Shown: one piece after another, positions 6,274 to 12,250 of the stretch
Layout: every line of letters starts with the position of its first letter
Position numbering within the stretch: position 1 is the stretch's first letter
Assembly (NCBI GenBank): GCA_027297485.1
Contig: JAPUHZ010000068.1
Location: 1-12,250 of the forward strand
Reading direction: 5' to 3'
Length of the DNA: 12,250 nucleotides
Source: Deltaproteobacteria bacterium
GTDB lineage: Bacteria; Desulfobacterota_B; Binatia; UBA9968
Program-made: the position numbers and the translations under genes
Notes under the pieces: generated by a model
What the model saw: the letters and a program-made list of their open reading frames with translations, nothing else
Databases searched by the model: none
Told to the model about the DNA's origin: nothing

Positions 6274-7018
6274 GATCTTTACCCAGCTCCGTTGGCAGGA
6301 TGCCGTGGACATCGGCATCATTGCCTTCGTGATCTATCGGCTGATCCACATGATTAAGGGGACTCGCGCCATGCAGATGATCATCGGGTTGGTGGTGGTC
6401 CTCTTGGCTTATGTCTCGTCGCAGAGGTGGGGTCTCTTTACACTGAATTGGGTCCTCGACAATTTTTTGGGTTCCATTATCCTGGTCATCATTGTGATCT
6501 TTCAAAGCGATATCAGGCGCGCCTTGACACAGGTGGGAACTGCGCCTCTCTTTGGTGGGGCGGATCGTATTGAGCACGGGCAGGTAATGGAGGAGATCAC
6601 CAAGGCCGTGGTCGCTCTAGCCGGCAGAAGGGTAGGAGGCCTGATCGTCCTGGAGAGAGAGGTGGGGTTAAACGAGTATATAGAGGTCGGGACGCGTCTA
6701 GATGCCCGTGTGAGCCAGGAACTCCTGGAGAGCGTCTTTCTCCCCCACTCTCCGATCCACGATGGGGCGCTGGTGATACAGAAGGGAAGGGCCACTGCGG
6801 CGAGGTGTTTTCTACCTCTGAGCGTGGATCCAAACTTAAGTAAGGCCCTTGGGACTCGACATCGAGCGGCTATCACTTTGACTGAGGAGACCGATGCTGT
6901 GGCGATCGTGATTTCAGAGGAGCAGGGAAAGATTTCGCTGGTCGTAGGAGGCAAGGTGACCCAGGATCTTGACGGTCCCCAGCTTCGCAGATCCCTTGAG
7001 GGTTTTTTTAGTTCATGA
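6266..7018 (+). CDS. cdaA: Diadenylate cyclase CdaA (c-di-AMP synthase)
   Basis: CdaA joins two ATP into the second messenger c-di-AMP at the inner membrane. The 250-residue protein has three N-terminal membrane helices (about 13-31, 36-51, 62-80), a short coiled linker, and a DAC domain (about 100-245) with the catalytic DGA (166-168) and RHR (198-200) motifs and a conserved SEE (217-219). All are intact, so the enzyme should be active. GTG 6266 is selected because GAGGGGGG (6253-6260) lies 5 nt upstream and the start MFEIFTQLRWQD fits the family; an ATG at 6218 would overlap folP by 56 nt. It overlaps the folP stop by 8 nt and the ybbR start by 4 nt, indicating translational coupling. Confidence 0.94.
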   Translation: MFEIFTQLRWQDAVDIGIIAFVIYRLIHMIKGTRAMQMIIGLVVVLLAYVSSQRWGLFTLNWVLDNFLGSIILVIIVIFQSDIRRALTQVGTAPLFGGADRIEHGQVMEEITKAVVALAGRRVGGLIVLEREVGLNEYIEVGTRLDARVSQELLESVFLPHSPIHDGALVIQKGRATAARCFLPLSVDPNLSKALGTRHRAAITLTEETDAVAIVISEEQGKISLVVGGKVTQDLDGPQLRRSLEGFFSS

Positions 7019-7953
7019 AGCGCGCCTGGAAAAAGGTTATATCTTTGGCTAGCAGCAATCTGGGGCTTAAGCTCATTTCCTTAGTCTTTGCCCTGGGGCT
7101 TTGGTTTTTTGTTAATGCGGGTCAAAAGGCCGTGGAGCGGGCTGTTGAGGTCCCTATGGAGTTGCGCAATATCCCCTCGGATGTGATGCTGGCCAATCCG
7201 GGGCCGCGCCAGATTGAGCTCCGGTTGATGGGTCCCCCGGCCCTCCTCTCGACCTTAGATGCGGATCGTCTAAAGGTCGTCCTCGATCTGGATGAGGCGC
7301 GGCCGGGGACCTCCACCTTTCGTCTGAATCCGGATTTTTTTAATCCTCCCCGCGGCGTAAGGATCACGCGGATCAGCCCCTCGGTGATTCATCTGAAGTT
7401 AGAGTTGATTGCGGTGCGTTCCCTGCCTGTCTCGGTTCGCTTTGCAGGAAAGCCACCATCGGGCTATAAGGTCGCCCGTGTGGAGGTCAATCCAGAGACC
7501 GTCAAGGTTGAAGGTCCGGCGCGTGAGGTGAATCGCATGGCTTCAGTGGACACTCTGCCGTTTAGGCTAGAAGGTGTTCGGGGACAAATGACGCAAGAGG
7601 TGCGGGTTACCTCCGCCGGGAAATCCCTTTCATTTTCTCCTGATCGGGTTACAGTCTCAGTGTCATTGGAAGAGGAGTGGATGACAAGGGAGTTTAGCCG
7701 TATTGAGGTAAAGGCAAAGGATTTTGCAGGAAGATACCGCGTGAGACCGCGGCGGGTCACCCTCCGCTTATCAGGACCCAAACGAATTCTCAGCCGACTC
7801 GAGGTGGGAACAGAGCAGGTCTATCTGGATCTCGAGGGACTGGGACGGGGCAACCATAAGCTCGGCTTGAGTCTTGATCTCCCCCCAGAGGTCAAGGTGT
7901 TAGAGCAAAAACCGACCCGTTTTAAAGTCAGGATTTTGCGTCCGAAGAAGTAA
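7015..7953 (+). CDS. ybbR: YbbR-domain protein, CdaA regulator (CdaR-like)
   Basis: This 312-residue membrane-anchored protein is the usual partner of CdaA; in Firmicutes CdaR modulates diadenylate cyclase activity from the extracytoplasmic side. One N-terminal membrane helix (about 17-34) follows a basic cytoplasmic stretch. The rest would lie in the periplasm and forms three YbbR repeats, about residues 40-132, 135-222 and 226-309, each a beta-rich unit with a recurring 'V-L-GP' segment (LMGPP, VEGPA, LSGPK). Firmicute CdaR often has four repeats, so this is a shorter version. The ATG overlaps the cdaA stop (ATGA), so the two are made together. Whether it activates or inhibits CdaA cannot be told from sequence. 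Confidence 0.88.
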   Translation: MKRAWKKVISLASSNLGLKLISLVFALGLWFFVNAGQKAVERAVEVPMELRNIPSDVMLANPGPRQIELRLMGPPALLSTLDADRLKVVLDLDEARPGTSTFRLNPDFFNPPRGVRITRISPSVIHLKLELIAVRSLPVSVRFAGKPPSGYKVARVEVNPETVKVEGPAREVNRMASVDTLPFRLEGVRGQMTQEVRVTSAGKSLSFSPDRVTVSVSLEEEWMTREFSRIEVKAKDFAGRYRVRPRRVTLRLSGPKRILSRLEVGTEQVYLDLEGLGRGNHKLGLSLDLPPEVKVLEQKPTRFKVRILRPKK

Positions 7954-7982
7954 ACCGTTTAGTAGTAGAGGAGTGAGAAAAG

Positions 7983-9434
7983 ATGTCTGCAGCACCGAGG
8001 AGAAAGAAAAACCGTAAACGACACCTCTTTGGGACCGATGGGATCCGAGGTGTGGCAAACCTGGAACCCATGACTTCCGAGATGGCGTTAAAGCTGGGCC
8101 GGGCTATGGCCTGCGTCCTTCATGATTCTCCCTCTCAGACCAGGGGGTCAGCTAGAAAAAGGGCCTCTTTCCCTCCTAAGTTGCACGAGGGTAGCGCGAA
8201 GCACCGTTATAAGATCCTGATCGGCAAAGACACGCGTCTTTCAGGCTATATGCTTGAGACGGCCATGGCCTCGGGGATTTGCTCCATGGGAGCAGACGTC
8301 CTTCTTGTCGGCCCCTTGCCGACTCCGGGTGTGGCCTTCCTCACCCGCAGCATGAGGGCCGATGCCGGTGTTGTGATCTCCGCCTCCCACAACTCCTTCC
8401 AGGATAACGGGATAAAGTTTTTCTCCTACGAGGGCTTCAAGCTTCCCGATGAAACTGAAGCGCGGATGGAGGAGATGATATTAAAAGGCACGACGGACCT
8501 GTACAGACCTACGGCCTTGGACATTGGCAAGGCGTTCCGTATTTCCGATTCCGTAGGAAGGTACATCGTTTTTCTCAAGAACACCTTTCCCCGTAATCTG
8601 ACCCTGGAAGGGTTAAAGATCGTGGTCGACTGCGGTCACGGCGCGGCCTATCGGGTGGCGCCTGAGGTCTTGTCCGAGTTGGGGGCGGAGGTTATCCCTA
8701 TTGGGGTTCATCCGGACGGAGAGAATATAAACCGGGACTGCGGCTCTCTCCATCCGGAGACGGCGCGGCGGGCCTTGCTGGAGCATCATGCGGATCTCGC
8801 TTTATCTTTGGACGGGGATGGGGATCGGGCCATATTTCTCGATGAACAAGGTGAGATAGTGGATGGGGATCACGTGCTTGCCATATGCGGTAAGGAGATG
8901 CAAGAGAAAGGAGTTCTCAAGGGTGGGACCGTGGTGGCTACCGTGATGAGCAATCTGGGGTTGGATCTCGCACTTCAGAACGCGGGGATTAAGGTAGTGC
9001 GGACCGCGGTCGGGGACCGTTACGTGGTCGAAGAGATGTTGCGCGGGGGATACAATTTAGGCGGAGAGCAGTCAGGCCATATCCTTTTTCTGGATCACAA
9101 TTCGACCGGGGATGGGTGCCTCACCTGTTTGCAGCTCCTTGCGATTATGGTGGAGAAGGGACGGTGGCTCAGTGAGTTAAAGAGGGTGATAACCACCCTC
9201 CCTCAGGTTCTGCTCAATGTGGGGGTCAAGGAGAAAAGGGATATCTCCAGGTTACCCCGGGTGCGCGATAAGATCGCCGCGGCGGAAAAAGAGTTGGGGA
9301 AGCGCGGCAGGATATTGGTCCGTTATTCGGGAACCGAGCCTCTGGCCCGAGTCATGCTGGAGGGGGAAGATGAGAAGAGGATCCTCCAGATGGCGCATGA
9401 GATAGCAGAGGAGATCCGGGTGGCGATAGGTTAA
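7983..9434 (+). CDS. glmM: Phosphoglucosamine mutase with internal insertion
   Basis: GlmM interconverts glucosamine-6-phosphate and glucosamine-1-phosphate on the way to UDP-GlcNAc for peptidoglycan and LPS. All four functional loops are intact: phospho-serine loop ISASHN with Ser135, Mg2+ loop DGDGDR (277-282), sugar loop GEQSGH (361-366) and phosphate loop RYSGTEP (447-453). At 483 residues it is about 30 longer than typical family members (about 445-450). The excess is a basic N-terminal tail before [10 protein letters not shown] and a polar, Arg/Lys/Ser-rich insertion at about residues 49-73, between the first helix and the strand leading into [13 protein letters not shown] 7983 has AGAGGAG (7967-7973) 9 nt upstream. 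In Firmicutes GlmM binds and inhibits CdaA, and its position behind cdaA-ybbR fits that module. Confidence 0.95.
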   Translation: MSAAPRRKKNRKRHLFGTDGIRGVANLEPMTSEMALKLGRAMACVLHDSPSQTRGSARKRASFPPKLHEGSAKHRYKILIGKDTRLSGYMLETAMASGICSMGADVLLVGPLPTPGVAFLTRSMRADAGVVISASHNSFQDNGIKFFSYEGFKLPDETEARMEEMILKGTTDLYRPTALDIGKAFRISDSVGRYIVFLKNTFPRNLTLEGLKIVVDCGHGAAYRVAPEVLSELGAEVIPIGVHPDGENINRDCGSLHPETARRALLEHHADLALSLDGDGDRAIFLDEQGEIVDGDHVLAICGKEMQEKGVLKGGTVVATVMSNLGLDLALQNAGIKVVRTAVGDRYVVEEMLRGGYNLGGEQSGHILFLDHNSTGDGCLTCLQLLAIMVEKGRWLSELKRVITTLPQVLLNVGVKEKRDISRLPRVRDKIAAAEKELGKRGRILVRYSGTEPLARVMLEGEDEKRILQMAHEIAEEIRVAIG

Positions 9435-9440
9435 TCGTTG

Positions 9441-9477
9441 ACTCGTTATTGGTTACTCGATGGCTCCAATAACGAGT
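9441..9477. repeat. Inverted repeat at the head of the heptamer array
   Basis: ACTCGTTATTGG (9441-9452) and CCAATAACGAGT (9466-9477) form a perfect 12-bp stem with a 13-nt loop, starting 6 nt after the glmM stop codon. The right arm is the first unit of the tandem array, so the array begins with a head-to-head inverted copy. In RNA this would give a stable hairpin at the end of glmM, but no T-run follows; mRNA 3'-end protection is as likely as termination. Confidence 0.75.
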
Positions 9478-9614
9478 AAACAATAACGAGTAACGAATAA
9501 CGAGTAAACAATAACGAGTAAACAATAACGAGTAACGAATAACGAGTAAACAATAACGAGTAACGAATAACGAGTAAACAATAACGAGTAACGAATAACG
9601 AATAACGAGTAACG
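9468..9614 (+). repeat. Tandem array of 21 heptamers (14-nt unit)
   Basis: The 147 nt consist of ten 14-nt units and one half unit, with no other bases. Unit A is AATAACGAGTAAAC and unit B is AATAACGAGTAACG. The order is A-B-A-A-B-A-B-A-B-(AATAACG)-B. Each unit is itself two heptamers of the type RRTAACG. The last unit ends at 9614, so the pdxJ ATG follows with no gap. Every unit carries two TAA words 7 nt apart, which puts stops in all three plus frames. The reverse strand has no stops in some frames and gives spurious frames rich in the words RYSLL and VTRY. Similar low-complexity arrays are familiar to me from other bacterial intergenic regions, for example the heptanucleotide STRR repeats of cyanobacteria, which have other sequences. 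Confidence 0.95.
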
Positions 9615-10334
9615 ATGATTCGGCTGGGAGTCAATGTCGATCATGTGGCTACGGTGCGCCAAGCCAGGGGGATCGATATCCCGGACCCGGTAGAGGTCGC
9701 GCTGCTGGCGGAGAGGGGAGGAGCGGACGGAGTCACCGTTCATCTGCGGGAAGATCGCCGCCATATTCAGGAGCGAGATGTTGAGCTTTTACGTCAGAAA
9801 GTAAAGACCAAGCTCAACTTGGAAATGGCAGTGACCCCGGAAATGGCGCGCCTAGCCGAGAGGTTTCGTCCTGATGATGCCTGTTTCGTTCCTGAGCGCC
9901 GTGAGGAATTAACCACGGAAGGTGGCCTCGATGTGCTTGCTCATAGGGCCAAAGTCCAAGAGGCGGTGAGACGGCTCCAGGGACAGGGGATCCGAGTCAG
10001 CCTCTTTGTCGATCCGCAAGAGGCCCAGATCGAGGTGAGCCGAGAAGTTGGAGCCCACGGTGTGGAGATCCATACCGGCCGCTATTGCAACGCCTCCGGT
10101 GATCGTACGAGCGAGCTTGAGGAGGTTGCTGCCGCAGCGTCCTTGGCCCGGCGTTTAGGGCTAGAGGTGCATGGCGGCCACGGGCTAAATTACGAAAATG
10201 TTCTGCCCATTACCCACATCCTTGAAATCGTCGAGCTTAATATTGGGCACAGCATCGTCGCTCGGGCCATCATGGTCGGAATAGAGCAGGCGGTGAGGGA
10301 GATGAAAGACCTGCTTAAAGCAGCAAGAGATTAA
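9615..10334 (+). CDS. pdxJ: Pyridoxine 5'-phosphate synthase
   Basis: PdxJ closes the ring of vitamin B6 from 1-deoxy-xylulose-5-phosphate and 3-amino-2-oxopropyl phosphate, giving pyridoxine 5'-phosphate. The 239-residue TIM barrel matches the family length. Family landmarks are [16 protein letters not shown] (4-19), [10 protein letters not shown] with His43, LNLEMA with catalytic Glu70, EIHTGRYC (151-158) and HGGHGLNY with His189, equivalent to the E. coli His45, Glu72 and His193 set. The ATG at 9615 is the expected start because the family begins two to four residues before LGVNVDH. Notably there is no SD: the start codon abuts the heptamer array, whose only purine match is GAG 5 nt upstream. 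It normally neighbours acpS in deltaproteobacteria; acpS is not present here. Confidence 0.96.
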   Translation: MIRLGVNVDHVATVRQARGIDIPDPVEVALLAERGGADGVTVHLREDRRHIQERDVELLRQKVKTKLNLEMAVTPEMARLAERFRPDDACFVPERREELTTEGGLDVLAHRAKVQEAVRRLQGQGIRVSLFVDPQEAQIEVSREVGAHGVEIHTGRYCNASGDRTSELEEVAAAASLARRLGLEVHGGHGLNYENVLPITHILEIVELNIGHSIVARAIMVGIEQAVREMKDLLKAARD

Positions 10335-10336
10335 AT

Positions 10337-10381
10337 CGTTCAAACCGTTCAAAGGATCGAATGTCTTAAACGATTGAAACG
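10337..10381. repeat. Foldback of 9-nt words between pdxJ and nnr
   Basis: The 56-nt spacer contains CGTTCAAA twice (10337-10344 and 10346-10353, 9-nt period), then TTAAACGATTGAAACG (10366-10381), which is an imperfect reverse complement of the first part. The transcript could fold into an imperfect hairpin between the pdxJ stop and the nnr start. The repeat begins 2 nt after the pdxJ stop codon and leaves no room for an SD in front of nnr. Confidence 0.6.
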
Positions 10382-10390
10382 TATTGAACT

Positions 10391-11953
10391 ATGATTGTTG
10401 TCTCCTCGGAAGAGATGCGTGAGATGGATCGTTTGACGATCCATAGGTACGGTGTTCCCAGTCTGGTCTTGATGGAGCGTGCGGGAAAAGAGGTTACTGG
10501 AGGCTTACTGAATAGCTTCGGGCGAGTCGCGAAGGGAGGAGTCCTCGTCGTTGCCGGGAAAGGTAACAACGGAGGGGATGGACTGGTGGTTGCGCGTCAC
10601 CTCAAGAAAAAAAGGATACCTTGTGAGGTCGTTCTCCTGGCCCGGAAGGATGATCTCTCTCACGATGCGGCTGTGAATCTGCGCGCTTACCTCAAGGCCA
10701 AAGGAAAGATCTCTGTGGTGACCCCGGAGTCCCTCGCGCTGTTCGGTCAGCGGTTGAAGGGAAAAAAACTGCTGGTCGACGCTATTTTGGGGACCGGGCT
10801 TAAAGAGGAGGTGCGCGGCTTTTACGCAGAGGTCATTCACATTATGAACGGCTCCGGTCTTCCCGTTGTGGCAGTAGATGTCCCTTCAGGTCTGGACACG
10901 GACCAGGGAAGGCCTCTCGGAACGGCGATCAAGGCGAAGATGACCGTTGCCTTGGGCTATCCCAAATTGGGACAGGTCATCTATCCTGGGCTCTCTTATG
11001 TGGGGGAGTTGGTGGTGGCGGACATCGGCATCCATCCGAAGGCAGTCGAGGAAGTGCGCTATCGGACAGAGCTCTTGGAGAAGAAAGATATCCGCCGGCT
11101 CGTTCCCGTTCGGGAGCCGGACACACACAAGGGGACCTACGGTCATCTTTTGGTGATGGCAGGTTCCAGGGGAAAGACAGGGGCGGCAATCCTGGCCTGC
11201 CGTGCGGCCATGCGAGCCGGGTCAGGCTTGGTGACCTTGGCGGCTCCCCGCTCCCTTAATGATATTTTTGCCAGCTCACTGGTGGAGGTCATGACAGAGC
11301 CTCTCAGGGATAATGCGGGGGAGGAGTTAGAGCCGCTGAACGACGAGGGCTGGCGTCGCCTGCTGGATAAAAAGAGCGCCGTGCTCTTTGGTCCGGGGAT
11401 AGGCGTCAAGGATTCCGTTCGAAGCGCGCTCAGGTGGCTCCTTAGAAACCTGGAGATTCCTTGGGTGATTGATGCTGATGGGCTCAACAATCTAGCGGCG
11501 GAGGTGGAGCGGCTCCGCGGCGCCAAGAGACCACCGGTCCTCACCCCCCATCCCGGAGAGATGGCGCGGCTTATAGGCTCGAACACCTCCGCAGTCAACC
11601 AGGATAGGGTAGGTATTGCACGCTCCTTCGCCCGTGATTATCGCTGCTATGTCGTGCTCAAAGGGGCAAGGTCTGTGATCGCTACTTTGGAGGGAGAGGT
11701 GTTCATCAATCCGACCGGGAATCCCGGAATGGCGAGCGGGGGAATGGGGGATGTGCTTGCGGGGATTTTGGCGGGCCTCCTGGCCCAGGGCTATAAAGTG
11801 GAGGATGCGCTCAAGCTGGGAGTTTTTCTCCACGGTTTTGTCGGCGACCAAGTCGCTGGAGGCAGAGGAGAGATAGGGATGATCGCCACCGACGTGATAG
11901 AAGGATTGCCGGAGGGAATCAAGGTACTTAAAGAAAGCGCAGATCAGTTTTGA
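10391..11953 (+). CDS. nnr: Bifunctional NAD(P)HX epimerase / ADP-dependent dehydratase
   Basis: Nnr repairs hydrated NADH and NADPH. The N-terminal epimerase (YjeF_N, about residues 1-215) interconverts the R and S forms, and the C-terminal ribokinase-like dehydratase (YjeF_C, about 225-515) restores NAD(P)H using ADP. Visible are GKGNNGGDG (56-64), DAILGTGL, DVPSGLDTD, then HKGTYGHLLVMAGS, DADGLNNL, TPHPGEMARL, and the ATP/ADP loop GNPGMASGGMGD (443-454) with the likely catalytic Asp454. The 520-residue length is normal for the fused bacterial form. ATG 10391 gives the expected start (MIVVSSEEMREMDRLTIHRY), yet no SD is seen; the preceding bases are the end of the 9-nt word repeat. Its stop codon lies inside a GTTTTGA heptamer. 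tsaE, which usually follows nnr, is not found before the window end. Confidence 0.95.
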   Translation: MIVVSSEEMREMDRLTIHRYGVPSLVLMERAGKEVTGGLLNSFGRVAKGGVLVVAGKGNNGGDGLVVARHLKKKRIPCEVVLLARKDDLSHDAAVNLRAYLKAKGKISVVTPESLALFGQRLKGKKLLVDAILGTGLKEEVRGFYAEVIHIMNGSGLPVVAVDVPSGLDTDQGRPLGTAIKAKMTVALGYPKLGQVIYPGLSYVGELVVADIGIHPKAVEEVRYRTELLEKKDIRRLVPVREPDTHKGTYGHLLVMAGSRGKTGAAILACRAAMRAGSGLVTLAAPRSLNDIFASSLVEVMTEPLRDNAGEELEPLNDEGWRRLLDKKSAVLFGPGIGVKDSVRSALRWLLRNLEIPWVIDADGLNNLAAEVERLRGAKRPPVLTPHPGEMARLIGSNTSAVNQDRVGIARSFARDYRCYVVLKGARSVIATLEGEVFINPTGNPGMASGGMGDVLAGILAGLLAQGYKVEDALKLGVFLHGFVGDQVAGGRGEIGMIATDVIEGLPEGIKVLKESADQF

Positions 11954-11981
11954 GTTGTGAGTTTTGAATTTTTAGTTTGGA
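11947..11981 (+). repeat. Short degenerate heptamer run over the nnr stop
   Basis: GTTTTGA, GTTGTGA, GTTTTGA, ATTTTTA and GTTTGGA follow one another from 11947 with a strict 7-nt period. The nnr stop codon TGA (11951-11953) is the end of the first word. This is a third, sequence-unrelated heptamer family in the same operon. Confidence 0.6.
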
Positions 11982-12014
11982 AAAATGAAGCGTACGAACT
12001 TATTAGTCACTTCA

Positions 12015-12209
12015 TTAGTATCTTGACATGTGCCGAGATTGCGCATCCCTCAGGCCAAGCCCTTCCGAGCACGGGTAATGGGTCTCTGTCTTGTCGGCCA
12101 CCACCCCGTCCTCTCCAATGGTGGTTATTCCCACGGCCCGGGGCCTGAACGCAACCACCACGTTCCTGTGCCCGTGCTCCTCAGGACTCGGCCCTCGGTC
12201 GCTTGATGG
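12015..12209 (-). pseudogene. Open frame without start, possible gene remnant
   Basis: On the minus strand a 64-codon frame is open from just after a TAG (12212-12210) to TAA (12017-12015). It has no ATG near its beginning and no SD. Its composition looks somewhat protein-like (stretches such as VVVAFRPRAVGITTIGEDGV), and Val, Gly and Asp are frequent, but I recognise no family. It overlaps the nested palindromes at 12067-12179, so it may simply be GC-rich repeat DNA that happens to lack stops. It is not tsaE: no Walker A (GxxGxGKT) is present. Confidence 0.15.
12067..12179. repeat. Nested inverted repeats downstream of nnr
   Basis: Three inverted repeats are nested: GAGCACGGG (12067-12075) with CCCGTGCTC (12171-12179), TGGTGGTT (12119-12126) with AACCACCA (12153-12160), and GGCCC/GGGCC (12135-12139/12141-12145). 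CCACCA at 12098-12103 offers a competing partner for TGGTGG. The arrangement suggests a palindromic element or a structured RNA. The rest of 11982-12250 shows only a weak AATGAAG/CTTCATT pair (11984-11990/12010-12016). Confidence 0.4.
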
Positions 12210-12250
12210 CTACTTACTTATGAACTCCTTAGTAACTGGCCTCCCCCCAG

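Noticed and set aside
9468..9614. CRISPR array or plasmid-type iterons
   Set aside because: There are no unique spacers, since units are contiguous 14-nt words. There is no cas or rep gene nearby, and the locus lies within a housekeeping operon.
9446..9764. Two minus-strand open frames (62 and 103 codons) rich in RYSLL and VTRY words
   Set aside because: They are the reverse strand of the AATAACGAGTAA heptamer array, which has no stop codons in some frames. They have a purely repetitive composition and no SD, and the longer one runs into pdxJ. This is a typical spurious call over such repeats.
11957..12148. Plus-strand 63-codon frame after nnr
   Set aside because: It has no SD, starts inside the GTTTTGA repeat and crosses the palindromes. 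Its composition is rich in Ser, Pro and Arg, without any motif.

Overview
The window reads as a chromosomal segment of a Gram-negative bacterium of the deltaproteobacterial type (Desulfobacterota or a close relative such as NC10). The reasons are the core gene order tilS-ftsH-folP-cdaA-ybbR-glmM-pdxJ-nnr, a PdxJ-type vitamin B6 pathway, a textbook sigma-54 promoter, and frequent GTG/TTG starts behind strong Shine-Dalgarno (SD) sites. The lineage is an inference from gene order and protein style, not from a database match.

Left part (1-1784), accessory. A REP-like palindromic repeat (36-88) opens the window. An AT-rich leader follows with several TTGCC/GGCAA boxes, a TGT-N10-ACA site and a full-consensus sigma-54 promoter (386-402) directly upstream of an unrecognised 69-aa gene (449-658). 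Convergent to it is a 164-aa, all-helical, possibly ferritin-like protein (775-1269, minus) with its own sigma-70 type promoter and a strong SD. A second copy of the REP-like core, in the opposite orientation, lies at 1359-1378, so the two small genes are bracketed by inverted copies. The 1270-1784 spacer has no convincing gene but is packed with inverted repeats.

Middle and right part (1785-11953), core housekeeping, all on the + strand. The genes are: tilS (tRNA-Ile2 lysidine synthetase); ftsH (membrane AAA+ protease); folP (dihydropteroate synthase); cdaA (c-di-AMP synthase); ybbR/cdaR (its membrane-anchored partner); glmM (phosphoglucosamine mutase, here with an unusual insertion); pdxJ (pyridoxine 5'-phosphate synthase); and nnr (fused NAD(P)HX epimerase/dehydratase). 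folP-cdaA-ybbR overlap by 8 and 4 nt and are very probably translationally coupled. CdaA, CdaR and GlmM form the c-di-AMP/cell-wall precursor module known from Firmicutes.

The most striking non-coding feature is a set of unrelated short-word repeats in the spacers of this operon. The ftsH-folP spacer has a degenerate heptamer array. The glmM-pdxJ spacer has 21 near-perfect heptamers (9468-9614) that run exactly into the pdxJ start codon. The pdxJ-nnr spacer is a foldback of 9-nt words. The nnr stop codon lies inside another heptamer array. Three of the four have an inverted copy at or near one edge. pdxJ and nnr, the two genes directly preceded by such repeats, lack a recognisable SD. Genes expected at two of these positions (acpS between pdxJ and nnr, tsaE after nnr) are absent. 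The last 300 bases hold nested inverted repeats and a start-less reading frame that I do not recognise.
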